The notes: generated by a model from the letters alone, not told the origin. DNA of 64,000 nt from QFNR01 sp043842855 (GCA_043842855.1 JBBPJF010000003.1:261119-325118), one strand, 5' to 3'. Positions 37,046 through 46,642 are shown, counted from the first letter of the stretch. Numbers and translations: made by a program.

Positions 37046-37651
37046 ATGAGCAATTCTTTTCTCAAAAGTTTCAAAACTAGGAGGACTGTCTATGAGCTGT
37101 CTAACCAACTTACCCAAGAGCAAGGACAGCTTGAAGAATTAATTTTCTCAGCCATCGAACTAGCCCCTTCGGCTTTCAACTCACAAACTTCGAGGGCAGT
37201 TATTCTATTTGAGGACGCTCACCTTTATCTATGGCAAAAAATAGTTAGGAAGACCCTACAGTCTTTGGTTACGGGAGATTTTTCTCCTACAGAAAATAAA
37301 TTAAAAGCTTTTGCCCAAGCCTATGGCACGGTGCTATTCTTTGAAGATATGCAGGTAGTTGACCGCTTTAAAAAAGATTATCCTACCTATGCTCCTAACT
37401 TTATTTCTTTTTCTGAGCAGTCTAATGGGATGGCCCAACTCGCAGTCTGGACCGCACTTGCTACAGAGTCTATAGGCGCTTCTCTACAGCACTATAACCC
37501 TCTTATTGACGATGAGGTTAAAGTACACTGGAAACTTCCTGCATACTGGAAGTTACTGTCACAATTGGTGTTCGGTTCAATCAAAAGCTTCCCGGGTGAA
37601 AAGGAAATCAGGAGCAGAACAGCTCGTTTCCACACATTAAGTGAGGCTTAG
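37046..37651 (+). CDS. Nitroreductase-family protein
   Basis: FMN-dependent oxidoreductase fold, 201 residues. N-terminal FKTRRTVYEL and ELAPSAFNSQTSRAVILF (FMN-contacting), then NGMAQLAVWTALATESIGASLQHYNP. Closest in pattern to the fatty-acid-repression/HY1-like subgroup of small nitroreductases. ATG with GGGGG five bases upstream. Natural electron acceptor unknown. Confidence 0.8.
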   Translation: MSNSFLKSFKTRRTVYELSNQLTQEQGQLEELIFSAIELAPSAFNSQTSRAVILFEDAHLYLWQKIVRKTLQSLVTGDFSPTENKLKAFAQAYGTVLFFEDMQVVDRFKKDYPTYAPNFISFSEQSNGMAQLAVWTALATESIGASLQHYNPLIDDEVKVHWKLPAYWKLLSQLVFGSIKSFPGEKEIRSRTARFHTLSEA

Positions 37652-37785
37652 TGCTTCATCTAGTTCCAAAAGGCTTAAGTTAGCCTCTGCAAAGCTCTCT
37701 TTTGGGTAGACAGTCCAACTGTAGTCTAATATTAAATATCTATCTCAAGCTTGAGCTTCCAAATAGTCTAGCTGGTCCTTCTAAG

Positions 37786-38352
37786 TCAACATTGCCAAAG
37801 TAAATTACAAGATTCTCCTATGGCTAACTTCAGATCAAATAGGTTAAGAGAACCTATTTGAGTACGGATCAGTCTCAGACATGGATAACCTACATGAGCG
37901 GTCATTTTTCTTATTTGCCGATTCTTTCCTTCGGAAATACAGATAGCAATCCAAAAATCTGGAACGGTACGTCGCCACCGAATGGGAGGATTTCTTTCCC
38001 AGATCCACTCTTTTTCTCTCTTCTGTAAAAAACGTATTTTAGCTGCTTGAGTGTGATAGTGTTTAAGTTGCACCCCCTCCTCTAATAACTTCAAACGTCC
38101 CTGATCAGGTATTCCCTCTAATTGAACAAAATAAGTTTTTTCTTGCTTATGCGTGGGATGACTAATTCTATGTTGAAGTAGTCCATTTTGAGTTAACAGT
38201 ACCAAACCTTCACTATCAGCATCTAACCTGCCAGCAGGATAAAATCCTTTCGCATCAATGAAGTCTTTTAAGCAGGAATATTTTTCATGAGGAGAGAACT
38301 GACAGACAACCCCATAAGGTTTATTGAAAGCGATGACAGTAGCTCGAGACAT
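37786..38352 (-). CDS. rluE: 23S rRNA pseudouridine synthase, RluE-like
   Basis: Makes pseudouridine in 23S rRNA (U2457 in E. coli). 188 residues from the ATG at 38352; the longer frame above it would run into the tRNA-Met gene. Catalytic Asp44 in PAGRLDADSEGLVLLT, then ISEGKNRQIRKMTAHVGYP, typical of the RluB/E/F group. It lacks the N-terminal S4 domain found in RluB and RluF, which favours RluE. Confidence 0.87.
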   Translation of the reverse strand: MSRATVIAFNKPYGVVCQFSPHEKYSCLKDFIDAKGFYPAGRLDADSEGLVLLTQNGLLQHRISHPTHKQEKTYFVQLEGIPDQGRLKLLEEGVQLKHYHTQAAKIRFLQKREKEWIWERNPPIRWRRTVPDFWIAICISEGKNRQIRKMTAHVGYPCLRLIRTQIGSLNLFDLKLAIGESCNLLWQC

Positions 38353-38407
38353 CGGATAAACTGACACAGGAGAAATAAAGAAAGCAACAGAAAGACCCAG
38401 AGCAAAA

Positions 38408-38484
38408 TGGTGGCGAATCAGGGACTCGAACCCCGGACACAAGGATTATGATTCCTCTGCTCTAACCGACTGAGCTAATTCGCC
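38408..38484 (-). tRNA. tRNA-Met(CAT), probably elongator
   Basis: 77 bases with encoded CCA. Acceptor GGCGAAT pairs with ATTCGCC; anticodon stem GAGGA/TCCTT encloses ATCATAA, anticodon CAT. Elongator Met is favoured by overall likeness to betaproteobacterial elongators; a lysidine-modified tRNA-Ile(CAT) is the alternative. It is not an initiator, as the first pair is a normal G-C. Confidence 0.9.
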
Positions 38485-38667
38485 AACTATCAAACCACGA
38501 GCCCGGAATCCTAATAAGTTTTAATCACTTTGTCAAGTACGCTGTAGCATCGATGGCTAATCCTACCAAGTCCACCCTCACCAAGCGTCATAACCCTCAG
38601 AATTGCATGATAAGAACGTTTACCATAAAAGCTAAGGCAAACACATAACTAGACTCTACCTAAAAAC

Positions 38668-38743
38668 TGGTGGGCCGTGATGGATTCGAACCATCGACCA
38701 ACGGATTAAAAGTCCGCTGCTCTACCGACTGAGCTAACGACCC
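38668..38743 (-). tRNA. tRNA-Lys(TTT)
   Basis: 76 bases with encoded CCA. Acceptor GGGTCGT pairs with ACGGCCC; anticodon stem GCGGA/TCCGT encloses CTTTTAA, anticodon TTT. Lies 13 bases after the recJ stop and upstream of tRNA-Met on the same strand. Confidence 0.97.
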
Positions 38744-38756
38744 TAAAAGAGCGTGA

Positions 38757-40472
38757 TTATAAGGGATGACAAAAATTATCGTCAAGCGCTTTTTCCCAAT
38801 ATTCTACATACAATTGTAATTCCTCTTTTTCCTCCCACTGATGTGGTACTAGCCTATAAACTAGCTTAACCCATCTAGGTAACATAACATTGCAGTAAAA
38901 GATTAGAGCTTCAAATTCATACTGATCCTTCCTAACAATGGCCTTTAGATGTTCACGTCGACGACCTACTTGAAATTGTTTAATAATTTCAAAGTGATCT
39001 GAGAAACTAGGTGCTTCAAAACCTTGTCCCCAGACCATTTGTTGCAATTGCTTTGCTGCATCCAAATTTAAGTATTCTGTTTCTAACTTGCCATCGGTAT
39101 AAAATACTTTCTTCAATGAGATTGGGTCTATTAACTCACGTACGACTTCTTCAAATAGAGATCTAAACTTTTCTAAGTCTCTTAATTGGATACTCAAGCC
39201 CGCTGCCATGGCGTGACCCCCAAACTTTAAAATAAGCTTTGGAGCCCTTTTAGAGACTAAATCTAAAGCATCCCTTAAATGGAGACCTGAAATTGAACGT
39301 CCCGAACCTTTTAACTCACCATCTACGCCTTTAGCAAATACTATGCTAGGTAAATAGTGCTTTTCCTTAAGCCTTGAGGCTACTAAGCCAATCACACCTT
39401 GATGAAATTCCTCAGAAAAAAGTACGATACTATTTTGTCCCGGGGTCAATGCAAAACTTAGGCTTTCATTAGCCCGTTCCAACATGTAGACCTCCTTCTT
39501 ACGACGCTGATAGTTTAAGACATTTAATTCTAATGCGTAGCCATAGGCTTCTTCATAAGTTTCAGCGAGGAGACACCGAATACTCAACGTAATATCTTCC
39601 AGACGACCAGCTGCGTTGACTCTTGGTCCAATAGCAAATCCCAAATCATGTGCACCTGCTTTAGCAGTTGGCCTTTTTGCCGCATCAAATAGAGCCTGTA
39701 TGCCATGATTGCACCGGTTTGCTTGTATAAGACGTAAACCATGCGTAACTAGGATACGGTTTACATGATCTAGTTTAACTACATCGGCTACAGTACCTAG
39801 TGCTACTAAATCAAGCCATTGAGATAGCTTAGGTCTATTTTTAAGCTTAAAGTATCCTCTACTTTCTAGTTCACTTCGAAGTGCTAGCAATACATAAAAT
39901 ACTACCCCTACCCCCGCTAAATTTTTACAAGGAAACTCACAACCAGCTTGATTGGGGTTAACAATAAGGCAGTTGGGTATAGTTAAACCTGGCAAATGAT
40001 GGTCTGTTACTACTACGGTTAAGCCCTTGCTCTGCGCATAGGCTACACCTTCTATCGATGCAATACCGTTGTCCACAGTAAGAATAATCTCCGCATTTTT
40101 CTCAATCGCTCGATCTACTACCGGGGGTGATAAGCCATAACCTTCTTTTTCTCTGTATGGAACAACAAAATCAATTTTGCCTCCCATAGCTCGCACTCCC
40201 CGAACAGCTAAAGCACAGGCGGTGGCACCATCTGCATCATAGTCCGCTGCTACCACAATTTTTTTCCCATCCATGAGAGCATTAGCTAATAATTGACTTG
40301 TTTCTTTTATACCTTTTAGCAAATTAAAATGGGGTAATAAGGAAAATTTAAGCCGTGCCTCTCTGACCGAGCTTAAGCCTCGGGCAGATAGTAGACGCGC
40401 CATCAAAGCTGTATAACCTTCTTTAATCAGCTCTGCTTCAATACGAGCATCAACCTTTCTCAGAACTATCAT
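38757..40472 (-). CDS. recJ: Single-stranded-DNA-specific exonuclease RecJ
   Basis: 5'-3' ssDNA exonuclease for recombination and mismatch repair. 571 residues. DHH-family motifs in order: DYDADG at 77-82, TVDNGIASIEG, VTDHH, and PRVNAAGRLED; the DHHA1 part with GLVASRLKEKHYLPSIVF and the GGH motif LKFGGHAMAAG follows. TAATG overlap with the gene upstream means coupled translation. Confidence 0.96.
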   Translation of the reverse strand: MIVLRKVDARIEAELIKEGYTALMARLLSARGLSSVREARLKFSLLPHFNLLKGIKETSQLLANALMDGKKIVVAADYDADGATACALAVRGVRAMGGKIDFVVPYREKEGYGLSPPVVDRAIEKNAEIILTVDNGIASIEGVAYAQSKGLTVVVTDHHLPGLTIPNCLIVNPNQAGCEFPCKNLAGVGVVFYVLLALRSELESRGYFKLKNRPKLSQWLDLVALGTVADVVKLDHVNRILVTHGLRLIQANRCNHGIQALFDAAKRPTAKAGAHDLGFAIGPRVNAAGRLEDITLSIRCLLAETYEEAYGYALELNVLNYQRRKKEVYMLERANESLSFALTPGQNSIVLFSEEFHQGVIGLVASRLKEKHYLPSIVFAKGVDGELKGSGRSISGLHLRDALDLVSKRAPKLILKFGGHAMAAGLSIQLRDLEKFRSLFEEVVRELIDPISLKKVFYTDGKLETEYLNLDAAKQLQQMVWGQGFEAPSFSDHFEIIKQFQVGRRREHLKAIVRKDQYEFEALIFYCNVMLPRWVKLVYRLVPHQWEEKEELQLYVEYWEKALDDNFCHPL

Positions 40473-41476
40473 TATTCAATCCATCTACCTAGGTAGTTTT
40501 TCTTTTGCTTTCTTTGAAACCAAGTCTTTTGTTTAAGTTGTATCCTTCCCCCAGCGGGCCCATTACTCACCAACTCTATACAGGTAATTTCTTTGCGTTG
40601 CTGCATACGAAAAAATTCCTCTACTTGCCTTCCCATCCACTCTAAGTGATTAAGGTAAGTATCAAAATCTCCCATCCGATTTGACTTTTCTAACTTATCG
40701 AAAAAAAGGACCACCGAGTTTCCTAATTGCAACAAGCTTTTCGCTTGCTCTATGCCTTGCTGTTTATCTACAATAGCTGCCTCTGGACGTAACCAATTCC
40801 AAGTATCACTTAAAAGAATCAATGGATATTCAGGATAAAACAACATACTTGGTAATCCTTGCCAAAACCAAACTCCATTAATAGGTAACTTTCCTAAGTC
40901 TTCTCTTTGCTTGTTTAGTGGCACTGATTGAAAATGCATCTGAATTTCTGCCTGATGCAAACGTAGCATTGCCGCTTGAGGACCAGTCAAACGTATCTGA
41001 TCTTCTACCATTGGTGGTAAATCATAAGGACATGTTGCCTGAAAAGTGAATAATTTTGGTGTTTCCATCAACCAACAATCTGGCATGGGAGCTTGAAAGT
41101 GATATCCTTCCTCAGCATAAAGTGTATTCAATTCATCACAATATTTTTGCGCTTCTTGTTGCGTTAGCTCTAGATCAGCCCATGTAACCGCCAATTGATG
41201 TTGATGAAAAGACTGAGACACTGGAGAAATCAATAGACAATATTTTTTTGCAGTTTTGTTTCTATTAGATTGAAGTTTTTTTAACAAATCAACTTCTAGC
41301 ACATAGTGGCTTAAAAGCTCACTCATATGTAGCGGCTCAAAATTCTTGGTGCCTAGTTGATAGAATCTTCCCAACCAGCCACTTTGAAGACGGCTTATCA
41401 CGTGTCGATATTCGCTTTGCCACGATGAGCTCCAATGTAATCCAGGGCATACTAAGATGAGCTTGTTGTGAAACAT
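40472..41476 (-). CDS. Phosphoglycerate-mutase-like protein upstream of recJ
   Basis: 334 residues from the ATG at 41476 (GAGG five bases before). Matches a betaproteobacterial family usually annotated as cofactor-independent phosphoglycerate mutase-like or RpfE-type regulatory protein, found next to recJ. Recognised features: LILVCPGLHW at the start, VTWADLELTQQEAQKYCDEL, and the core EIQMHFQSVPLNKQREDLGKLPINGVWFW. The metal-binding residues of true mutases are not evident, so enzymatic activity is doubtful. Function unknown. Confidence 0.7.
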   Translation of the reverse strand: MFHNKLILVCPGLHWSSSWQSEYRHVISRLQSGWLGRFYQLGTKNFEPLHMSELLSHYVLEVDLLKKLQSNRNKTAKKYCLLISPVSQSFHQHQLAVTWADLELTQQEAQKYCDELNTLYAEEGYHFQAPMPDCWLMETPKLFTFQATCPYDLPPMVEDQIRLTGPQAAMLRLHQAEIQMHFQSVPLNKQREDLGKLPINGVWFWQGLPSMLFYPEYPLILLSDTWNWLRPEAAIVDKQQGIEQAKSLLQLGNSVVLFFDKLEKSNRMGDFDTYLNHLEWMGRQVEEFFRMQQRKEITCIELVSNGPAGGRIQLKQKTWFQRKQKKNYLGRWIE

Positions 41477-41478
41477 CC

Positions 41479-42831
41479 TTACCTCTGCCAATAGCTTTTA
41501 ATATTCATCCACTCAAGCAATCCAAACTCAGACAATTCCCTGCCATAGCCTGATTTTTTTACTCCTCCAAAGGGCATTTTTAACTCACTGCTGGTGTGTC
41601 GATTAATATAAACTGAACCAACTTCAAGTTGTTTAGCCGCCTGTAAAGCTGACTGTATGTCTTTAGAATAAATGGTAGCTCCTAAGCCAAATTCTGTTTC
41701 ATTGGCTACTTTAATCGCTTCACTTTTAGAATCTACGACTACTACTGGCAATACTGGGCCAAATACCTCTTCTGTTAGAACACGGCTGCCCCGAGCGACC
41801 TGTGTCAATAGAGTTGGAGGATAAAAAATAGCTTGTGGCAACCTACTACCCCCAAAAACACACCGAGCTCCCCGCTTTAGCGCATCATTTACATACTCTT
41901 GCATTTGTTGCGCGGCCCCCGCCAAATGTAGTGGACCCATGTGCGTTTCTGGTAGGCGTGGATCTCCCCAACGCAAATTAATTATTTCATTTAAAAGATA
42001 CTTTTCCAATTCCTTAGCTACTTTTCTTTCTACGATGATACGTTTAGCTGCATTGCAAGATTGTCCTGAATCTCGAAAGCGTGAGTAGCATGCATCTCTA
42101 GCTGCCGCACGCAAATCAGCATCTTCTAACACAATAAACGCATTACTACCACCCAACTCTAGGACAGATTTTTTGAGGTGCCGGCCTGCCATGCTAGCCA
42201 ACTTTTTCCCTACTTCTACGGAGCCAGTGAAAGCTAAACCCTGTGTCTGTTGTATAGCCCACTCTACATCCGTATCTGCTAAAAAAATACAATCAAGTGG
42301 CAGCACAGAAGGCAGTTGAGAGAAAAAATACTCAGTTAGTCTACCCACACTGGGAGCAGGCTTGACTAGACATGCATTGCCACCACAAAGGGCTGGCACC
42401 GCAAATCTCAATACTTGCCAAATAGGATAATTCCAAGGCATTACTGCTAAGATTACACCCAGAGGCTCATAGCACACTTGACTCATCTGAGCTTCTGTTT
42501 GGATAAATTTAGGTTTTAACATCTGTGGTGCAATCTGTGTATAGTAGTCAATCAGGTGTATTGTCTTTTCAATTTCCGCAATGCACTCTCTGAAACACCG
42601 CCCCACTTCCTCACAGATCATTCCTGCTATGTAATCACGTTGTCTATCTAGAATCTGCCCAATGCTCTTGATTAACAGCATACGTTCACTAAGGTCATAG
42701 CTCAACCAATGGTGATGACGCTCTTTTAGTCCCTCAAGAATATTCTCACGCTCTCGTGAAAGCAAACAAGCTTTTTCCCATAAAATTTCTTGTGTATAAA
42801 TATTTTTTGAAAGGTAGCAGCTAGTTTTCAT
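41479..42831 (-). CDS. NAD(P)-dependent aldehyde dehydrogenase, succinate-semialdehyde type
   Basis: 450 residues. Rossmann-side PWNYPIWQVLRFAVPAL, glutamate motif LELGGSNAFIVLEDAD and catalytic cysteine in SGQSCNAAKR; EEVFGPVLPV and MPFGGVKKSGYGRELSEFG near the end. The NWNYP/SGQSC pattern and length fit the Sad/GabD group that oxidises succinate semialdehyde, but the substrate is inferred. Overlaps the phosphoesterase gene by four bases and precedes the mutase-like gene by two. Confidence 0.85.
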   Translation of the reverse strand: MKTSCYLSKNIYTQEILWEKACLLSRERENILEGLKERHHHWLSYDLSERMLLIKSIGQILDRQRDYIAGMICEEVGRCFRECIAEIEKTIHLIDYYTQIAPQMLKPKFIQTEAQMSQVCYEPLGVILAVMPWNYPIWQVLRFAVPALCGGNACLVKPAPSVGRLTEYFFSQLPSVLPLDCIFLADTDVEWAIQQTQGLAFTGSVEVGKKLASMAGRHLKKSVLELGGSNAFIVLEDADLRAAARDACYSRFRDSGQSCNAAKRIIVERKVAKELEKYLLNEIINLRWGDPRLPETHMGPLHLAGAAQQMQEYVNDALKRGARCVFGGSRLPQAIFYPPTLLTQVARGSRVLTEEVFGPVLPVVVVDSKSEAIKVANETEFGLGATIYSKDIQSALQAAKQLEVGSVYINRHTSSELKMPFGGVKKSGYGRELSEFGLLEWMNIKSYWQR

Positions 42832-43877
42832 TCTGAATCAATGGTGGGGAGAATTTCACCTGTATCTGTAAACAATACCTTCTCAGGCCATCGTAGGGCA
42901 ACTAAGTGATAATCTGACACTGCATCTTGCCTTGACTGTTTTCTTTCACGCCATTTAGCACCAGCAGAATAGTCATTACAAAAACAATTATGGCGGGGCC
43001 CAAGCCAAGCTAATGGCGATTCGCTGAAAAGCTCAGTTCTCTCTTTGAGAAGTCGCCAATAGTGCCCAAAAACTACTGTAACATCCTCTAAATAATAATC
43101 CCACCACCTTAATCGCGTGGTGAAACGCCACCGTCCCCCAGCATAGAAAGGAAACTCTGTTGTCTGCTCAGGCCCACTAGCCAAAATACGTACTCGATTA
43201 TATTGACTCCTCAGTAAATCTCGCGCTTGCAATCCCTTGAGCCTAGGCATGGGAAAATTTGGATCTGCACGCTTATCCTCATAAAACTCTAAATCTTCTA
43301 AAAAATTCTTATAATGTTCCGATTGTTTTACAATTGAAGGTAAGCTTTCCTCATAGTACTGATAAGCAGCCAAAGCAGACTCTGCCTTTAGGCTTTCCAA
43401 GTCTGCTATACTGGCCCGGTCCCAGCAAGCATGTACTATTCTAATATCCTCTCTAGCCAGTACTAAAGGTAAGTGACTTAACCAAGTAAGCAGAGGTGCT
43501 TTCTCTTCTTCCTCTACTACAGCTAAACTTCCATATTTGATTAAGTCTCTCGGATATTGCGAAGAAAAAAACCAACCAGAGCCATCTTTGATTTCTTGAG
43601 CTAACAGATTAATTTCATGGTTTCCAAGGATAGCAAAGGCTCTACCAGTCTGCTCAAGTCCTTTAATCCACTTAATTACTGCAGGGCTGTTCAGTCCCCG
43701 ATCACACATATCTCCGATAAATACAAGGGTTCTCGCCTGTGGATGAAACCCTTCCATTGTATATCCCAATGAGGTCACAAGTTGCAGCAAAAGCTCGTAC
43801 TCTCCATGTACGTCCCCGACTATATCCAAACCGCCTAAAGGTAACATTTTTACAGGGTACCAGCTATCGTTCCTCAT
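42828..43877 (-). CDS. Calcineurin-like metallophosphoesterase (PrpE/ApaH-like)
   Basis: 349 residues of the PPP-type phosphoesterase fold. Metal motifs GDVHGE at 21-26, GDMCDRG at 55-61, GNHE near 84, and a later FGHYW. Likely cleaves dinucleoside polyphosphates or protein phosphates, but the substrate is not shown. First gene of a four-gene unit running into recJ. Confidence 0.8.
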   Translation of the reverse strand: MRNDSWYPVKMLPLGGLDIVGDVHGEYELLLQLVTSLGYTMEGFHPQARTLVFIGDMCDRGLNSPAVIKWIKGLEQTGRAFAILGNHEINLLAQEIKDGSGWFFSSQYPRDLIKYGSLAVVEEEEKAPLLTWLSHLPLVLAREDIRIVHACWDRASIADLESLKAESALAAYQYYEESLPSIVKQSEHYKNFLEDLEFYEDKRADPNFPMPRLKGLQARDLLRSQYNRVRILASGPEQTTEFPFYAGGRWRFTTRLRWWDYYLEDVTVVFGHYWRLLKERTELFSESPLAWLGPRHNCFCNDYSAGAKWRERKQSRQDAVSDYHLVALRWPEKVLFTDTGEILPTIDSE

Positions 43878-43903
43878 GCATCTTTCCTAATCAAATGAAA
43901 GTA

Positions 43904-43934
43904 AAAAAACACATCACTGAAGGATGTGTTTTTT
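43904..43934. terminator. Bidirectional hairpin terminator
   Basis: Perfect 12-bp stem AAAAAACACATC / GATGTGTTTTTT with a 7-base loop. Ends the lipoprotein transcript on the minus strand and separates it from the phosphoesterase unit. Confidence 0.85.
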
Positions 43935-43951
43935 AGCACAGCCGGTCACCC

Positions 43952-44470
43952 TTATTGTAAATAAGGCAATCCCATAGTCTCATTCAAAAAATTACTAAAC
44001 GCAGGATTTCTAGGCTTATATGTGTCTTGCATTTGTTTCCAACGAGTATGCCAAGCGGACAATACGTTCTTTACTAGATTCTTTGACTGCACATTAGTCA
44101 AAGCCCCACGGTTACTATCTATAGCCGCACTCAGATACGTTTGGAATACATTGTCATCTACGACATTATGCCCTACCAGCTTAATACGGAAACGGTCAAG
44201 ACTACGAGCTGCCTCCACCTTCGTAATTTGACCTGCAGTAATTTTGGAAGCCAAACTCTCTGCTTCTGCTCTGATTTTAGCCACATCAGACCAATGTGAA
44301 GGAGCTAACCGATAAGGACCAGAATGATCCTCCTGCGGCTGCGAGGTGGAGCCACTTGAAATCTCAACACCAGCATCTGTAGAGGGGGAAATCCTACTGC
44401 CAGAAGGCAATACAAACGCGCAACCCGATACTACCCATGCCAACCCTAAAGAAATGATTATTCTATTCAT
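43952..44470 (-). CDS. Hypothetical lipoprotein
   Basis: 172 residues with a signal peptide and lipobox VVSGC (Cys17). A Ser/Gly-rich linker follows, then a helical domain of about 115 residues (HWSDVAKIRAEAES... ending NETMGLPYLQ). No family recognised. Terminated by the hairpin at 43904-43934. Confidence 0.7.
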   Translation of the reverse strand: MNRIIISLGLAWVVSGCAFVLPSGSRISPSTDAGVEISSGSTSQPQEDHSGPYRLAPSHWSDVAKIRAEAESLASKITAGQITKVEAARSLDRFRIKLVGHNVVDDNVFQTYLSAAIDSNRGALTNVQSKNLVKNVLSAWHTRWKQMQDTYKPRNPAFSNFLNETMGLPYLQ

Positions 44471-44897
44471 ATACCCTCTCCCCTGTTAGGCACAGTACAC
44501 CTAGCCAGGTTACTACTTATGTATAATTTATGCAACGAGTCGTGGTTAAATTATTAGCTCTTTTTTAATCTTTCAACATTTTCAGCTAATCCTTCATCCT
44601 ACACAGCGAGTAGATGCAGATAGTTAAGCTTTTAACTCCTTAACTACCATACGCTGTATAGAGCTAATCTCGTATGAAGCTTCGCTGACAATCTAACCTA
44701 GCACTCTCCTGTCTATAGCCATCTAGATGACTTAACCAGCTTAATCAAACTATCTTCCGGCTGCTTCTAATACATGGATCAATCCTCCGTAATAAATTCC
44801 AAATTCGATCCGAGTTATTCTACGCTGCCCGAATCATTATTAACCCACAAGCTTTCTAACCTATCTATACTGTCACAGAACCAGTCCTTTACTATAC
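44471..44897. other. Spacer of about 0.43 kb
   Basis: No supported gene, RNA or repeat. Presumably includes the promoter of the lipoprotein gene near its right-hand gene-proximal end, but no convincing hexamers stand out. Confidence 0.4.
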
Positions 44898-45827
44898 TTA
44901 GTTAGGCTCATATAAAGGGGTAGATAGATACCTTTCACCAAAGTCTGCTAATACCACAACTATTCGCTTTCCCTGGTTTTCAGATCGTTTAGCAAGCTCT
45001 ATAGCTGCCCACGCAGCAGCACCAGATGAAATTCCAGCCAGTATGCCCTCTTGAGCCGCTAGTTCTCTAGCTGTCTTGAAGGCTGCTTCATTAGTAACCT
45101 GTACGATCTCATCATAGATTTTTGTGTTTAAAACCTTAGGGATAAAACCTGCCCCAATACCTTGGATAGGATGCGGGCCTTTCGCTCCTCCTGATAATAC
45201 AGGTGAAGCTTGTGGTTCCACTGCGACCACTCGGATAGAGGAATTTTTCTGTTTTAAAAATTCTCCAACCCCTGTTATTGTCCCTCCTGTCCCTACACCA
45301 CAGACAAGTAGATCTAAATTTCCATTAGTCGCTTCCCAAATCTCTTGAGCGGTGGTCTGCCGATGGACTTCGGGATTTGCCTCATTTTCAAATTGCTGTA
45401 ACATCAAATGTGTTTCTGGACTAGCCTCTACTAGTGCCTTTGCCCTAGCAATTGCACCACTCATTCCTTCTGCTCCGGGGGTCAGTACTAATTGAGCGCC
45501 GTAGGCCTGAATCAACATTTTCCTCTCTATACTCATAGTTTCCGGCATTACAATGATTAGCTTATACCCCCGAGAGGCTGCTACCATTGCTAAACCAATC
45601 CCTGTATTACCACTAGTAGGTTCCACAAGCACAGAACTAGCATTCAACCTTCCAGACCGCTCTGCAGCTTCCACCATTGCTACCGCAATTCTATCTTTCA
45701 CACTGCTACTGGGATTGAAAAATTCTAGCTTTGCTATTACCTGAGCCGGCACCCCCTGAGTCATTCTATTGAGTCGCACCAAGGGTGTTTGTCCTACACA
45801 TTGTGTAATGTCAGTTGCAATTTTCAT
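44898..45827 (-). CDS. cysK: Cysteine synthase (O-acetylserine sulfhydrylase)
   Basis: PLP enzyme making cysteine from O-acetylserine and sulfide. 309 residues. PLP lysine at Lys44 in NPSSSVKDR, substrate loop TSGNTG, phosphate loop GVGTGGTITG and C-terminal ISSGAAAWAAIELA. Length and the PTSGNTGIGLAMVAASRGY stretch fit CysK more than CysM, though the two are hard to separate by eye. Stands alone. Complements cystine uptake. Confidence 0.9.
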   Translation of the reverse strand: MKIATDITQCVGQTPLVRLNRMTQGVPAQVIAKLEFFNPSSSVKDRIAVAMVEAAERSGRLNASSVLVEPTSGNTGIGLAMVAASRGYKLIIVMPETMSIERKMLIQAYGAQLVLTPGAEGMSGAIARAKALVEASPETHLMLQQFENEANPEVHRQTTAQEIWEATNGNLDLLVCGVGTGGTITGVGEFLKQKNSSIRVVAVEPQASPVLSGGAKGPHPIQGIGAGFIPKVLNTKIYDEIVQVTNEAAFKTARELAAQEGILAGISSGAAAWAAIELAKRSENQGKRIVVVLADFGERYLSTPLYEPN

Positions 45828-46171
45828 CCTACTTCACCTTTCTAAAGCTAGCCGCTTTTTTATATGTGATGTGAAAAATCTTGGCTGGACTCAGCTTAAA
45901 CAAAAAAGTCCAACTTTTAACAATGCCTTTACACCCTATGACCTGTTTGTACCAATGATACAGGTGCCTTTTTCAAGCGTACAGTTTTGTCCACAGACAC
46001 CAAAAAAATTTATGTAGCCATGCAAACCAAGGCCAGTACTCGATTATAAAGTGCTTTTATCTACATGACTATGCGTTTTAGTTTTAAATAGCCTCCTAAT
46101 CAATAAAAATTCACACTCTACTCGAACAACTTCTATAAAACCGCTCTGTATTCAACATCACGGCGCCTATG

Positions 46172-46221
46172 GGGTAAGGTATAAAAAAGCCTGCTTAAGC
46201 AGGCTTTTTTATACCTTACCC
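46172..46221. terminator. Perfect 50-bp palindrome containing a bidirectional terminator
   Basis: Bases 46172-46196 are the exact reverse complement of 46197-46221. The inner 28 bp (AAAAAAGCCTGC and its mirror) forms a G/C stem flanked by A6 and T6, a textbook two-way terminator. The outer GGGTAAGGTAT extends the stem by 11 further pairs. It ends seven bases from the stop of the YbjN-like operon. Confidence 0.9.
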
Positions 46222-46228
46222 TAAAAAT

Positions 46229-46642
46229 TTAGTTAATTTCAGGATAAATCCTAGGTAAATGCTGCACAATTAGTGCTAGGAAAGCTTGAACCATGGCGGG
46301 ATCAAAGGTCTGCTCTGGGGTTGGCAAAACAATATCCATTACCAATTCACCAGATTCATTCTTGTAAAATTTTAAAACATCATTCTCTCTATTTAGCTTA
46401 TAAATTTTATCTGCAGAGTTCTTAGATTTAGCAATTTCTACTTCTTTGCCAAAGAAAGTACGGATTATCGTATAGGGAGAATCATCTACTCCAACGATTA
46501 CATTATACTTATCTTTACTGTCACCTAACTCCACCACGGACCGGAAGATAGTGACATTGTTACCCACTTCTGAAACTTCAAATGAATCCAACAACTTATT
46601 TTCTTTGAAAAAATCTTTTAGTTTTTCAGCTTTTTTATTCAT
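46229..46642 (-). CDS. YbjN-like protein, paralogue 3
   Basis: 137 residues, last gene of a four-gene operon. Starts with MNKKAEKLKDFF and ends with the YbjN pattern: a strand LKFYKNESGELVMDIVLP, then FDPAMVQAFLALIVQHLPRIYPEI. This domain belongs, as I recall, to the type III secretion chaperone-like fold, so a protein-binding adaptor is a fair guess. AAGGA about nine bases before the ATG, and a 4-base ATGA overlap with the 53-codon gene upstream. Confidence 0.7.
   Translation of the reverse strand: MNKKAEKLKDFFKENKLLDSFEVSEVGNNVTIFRSVVELGDSKDKYNVIVGVDDSPYTIIRTFFGKEVEIAKSKNSADKIYKLNRENDVLKFYKNESGELVMDIVLPTPEQTFDPAMVQAFLALIVQHLPRIYPEIN

Noticed and set aside
38353..38442. N-terminal extension of the RluE frame
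   Set aside because: It runs through the tRNA-Met gene; the ATG at 38352 begins the conserved domain.
45769..46017. 82-codon plus-strand frame over the cysK start
   Set aside because: Mostly antisense to cysK; no independent support.
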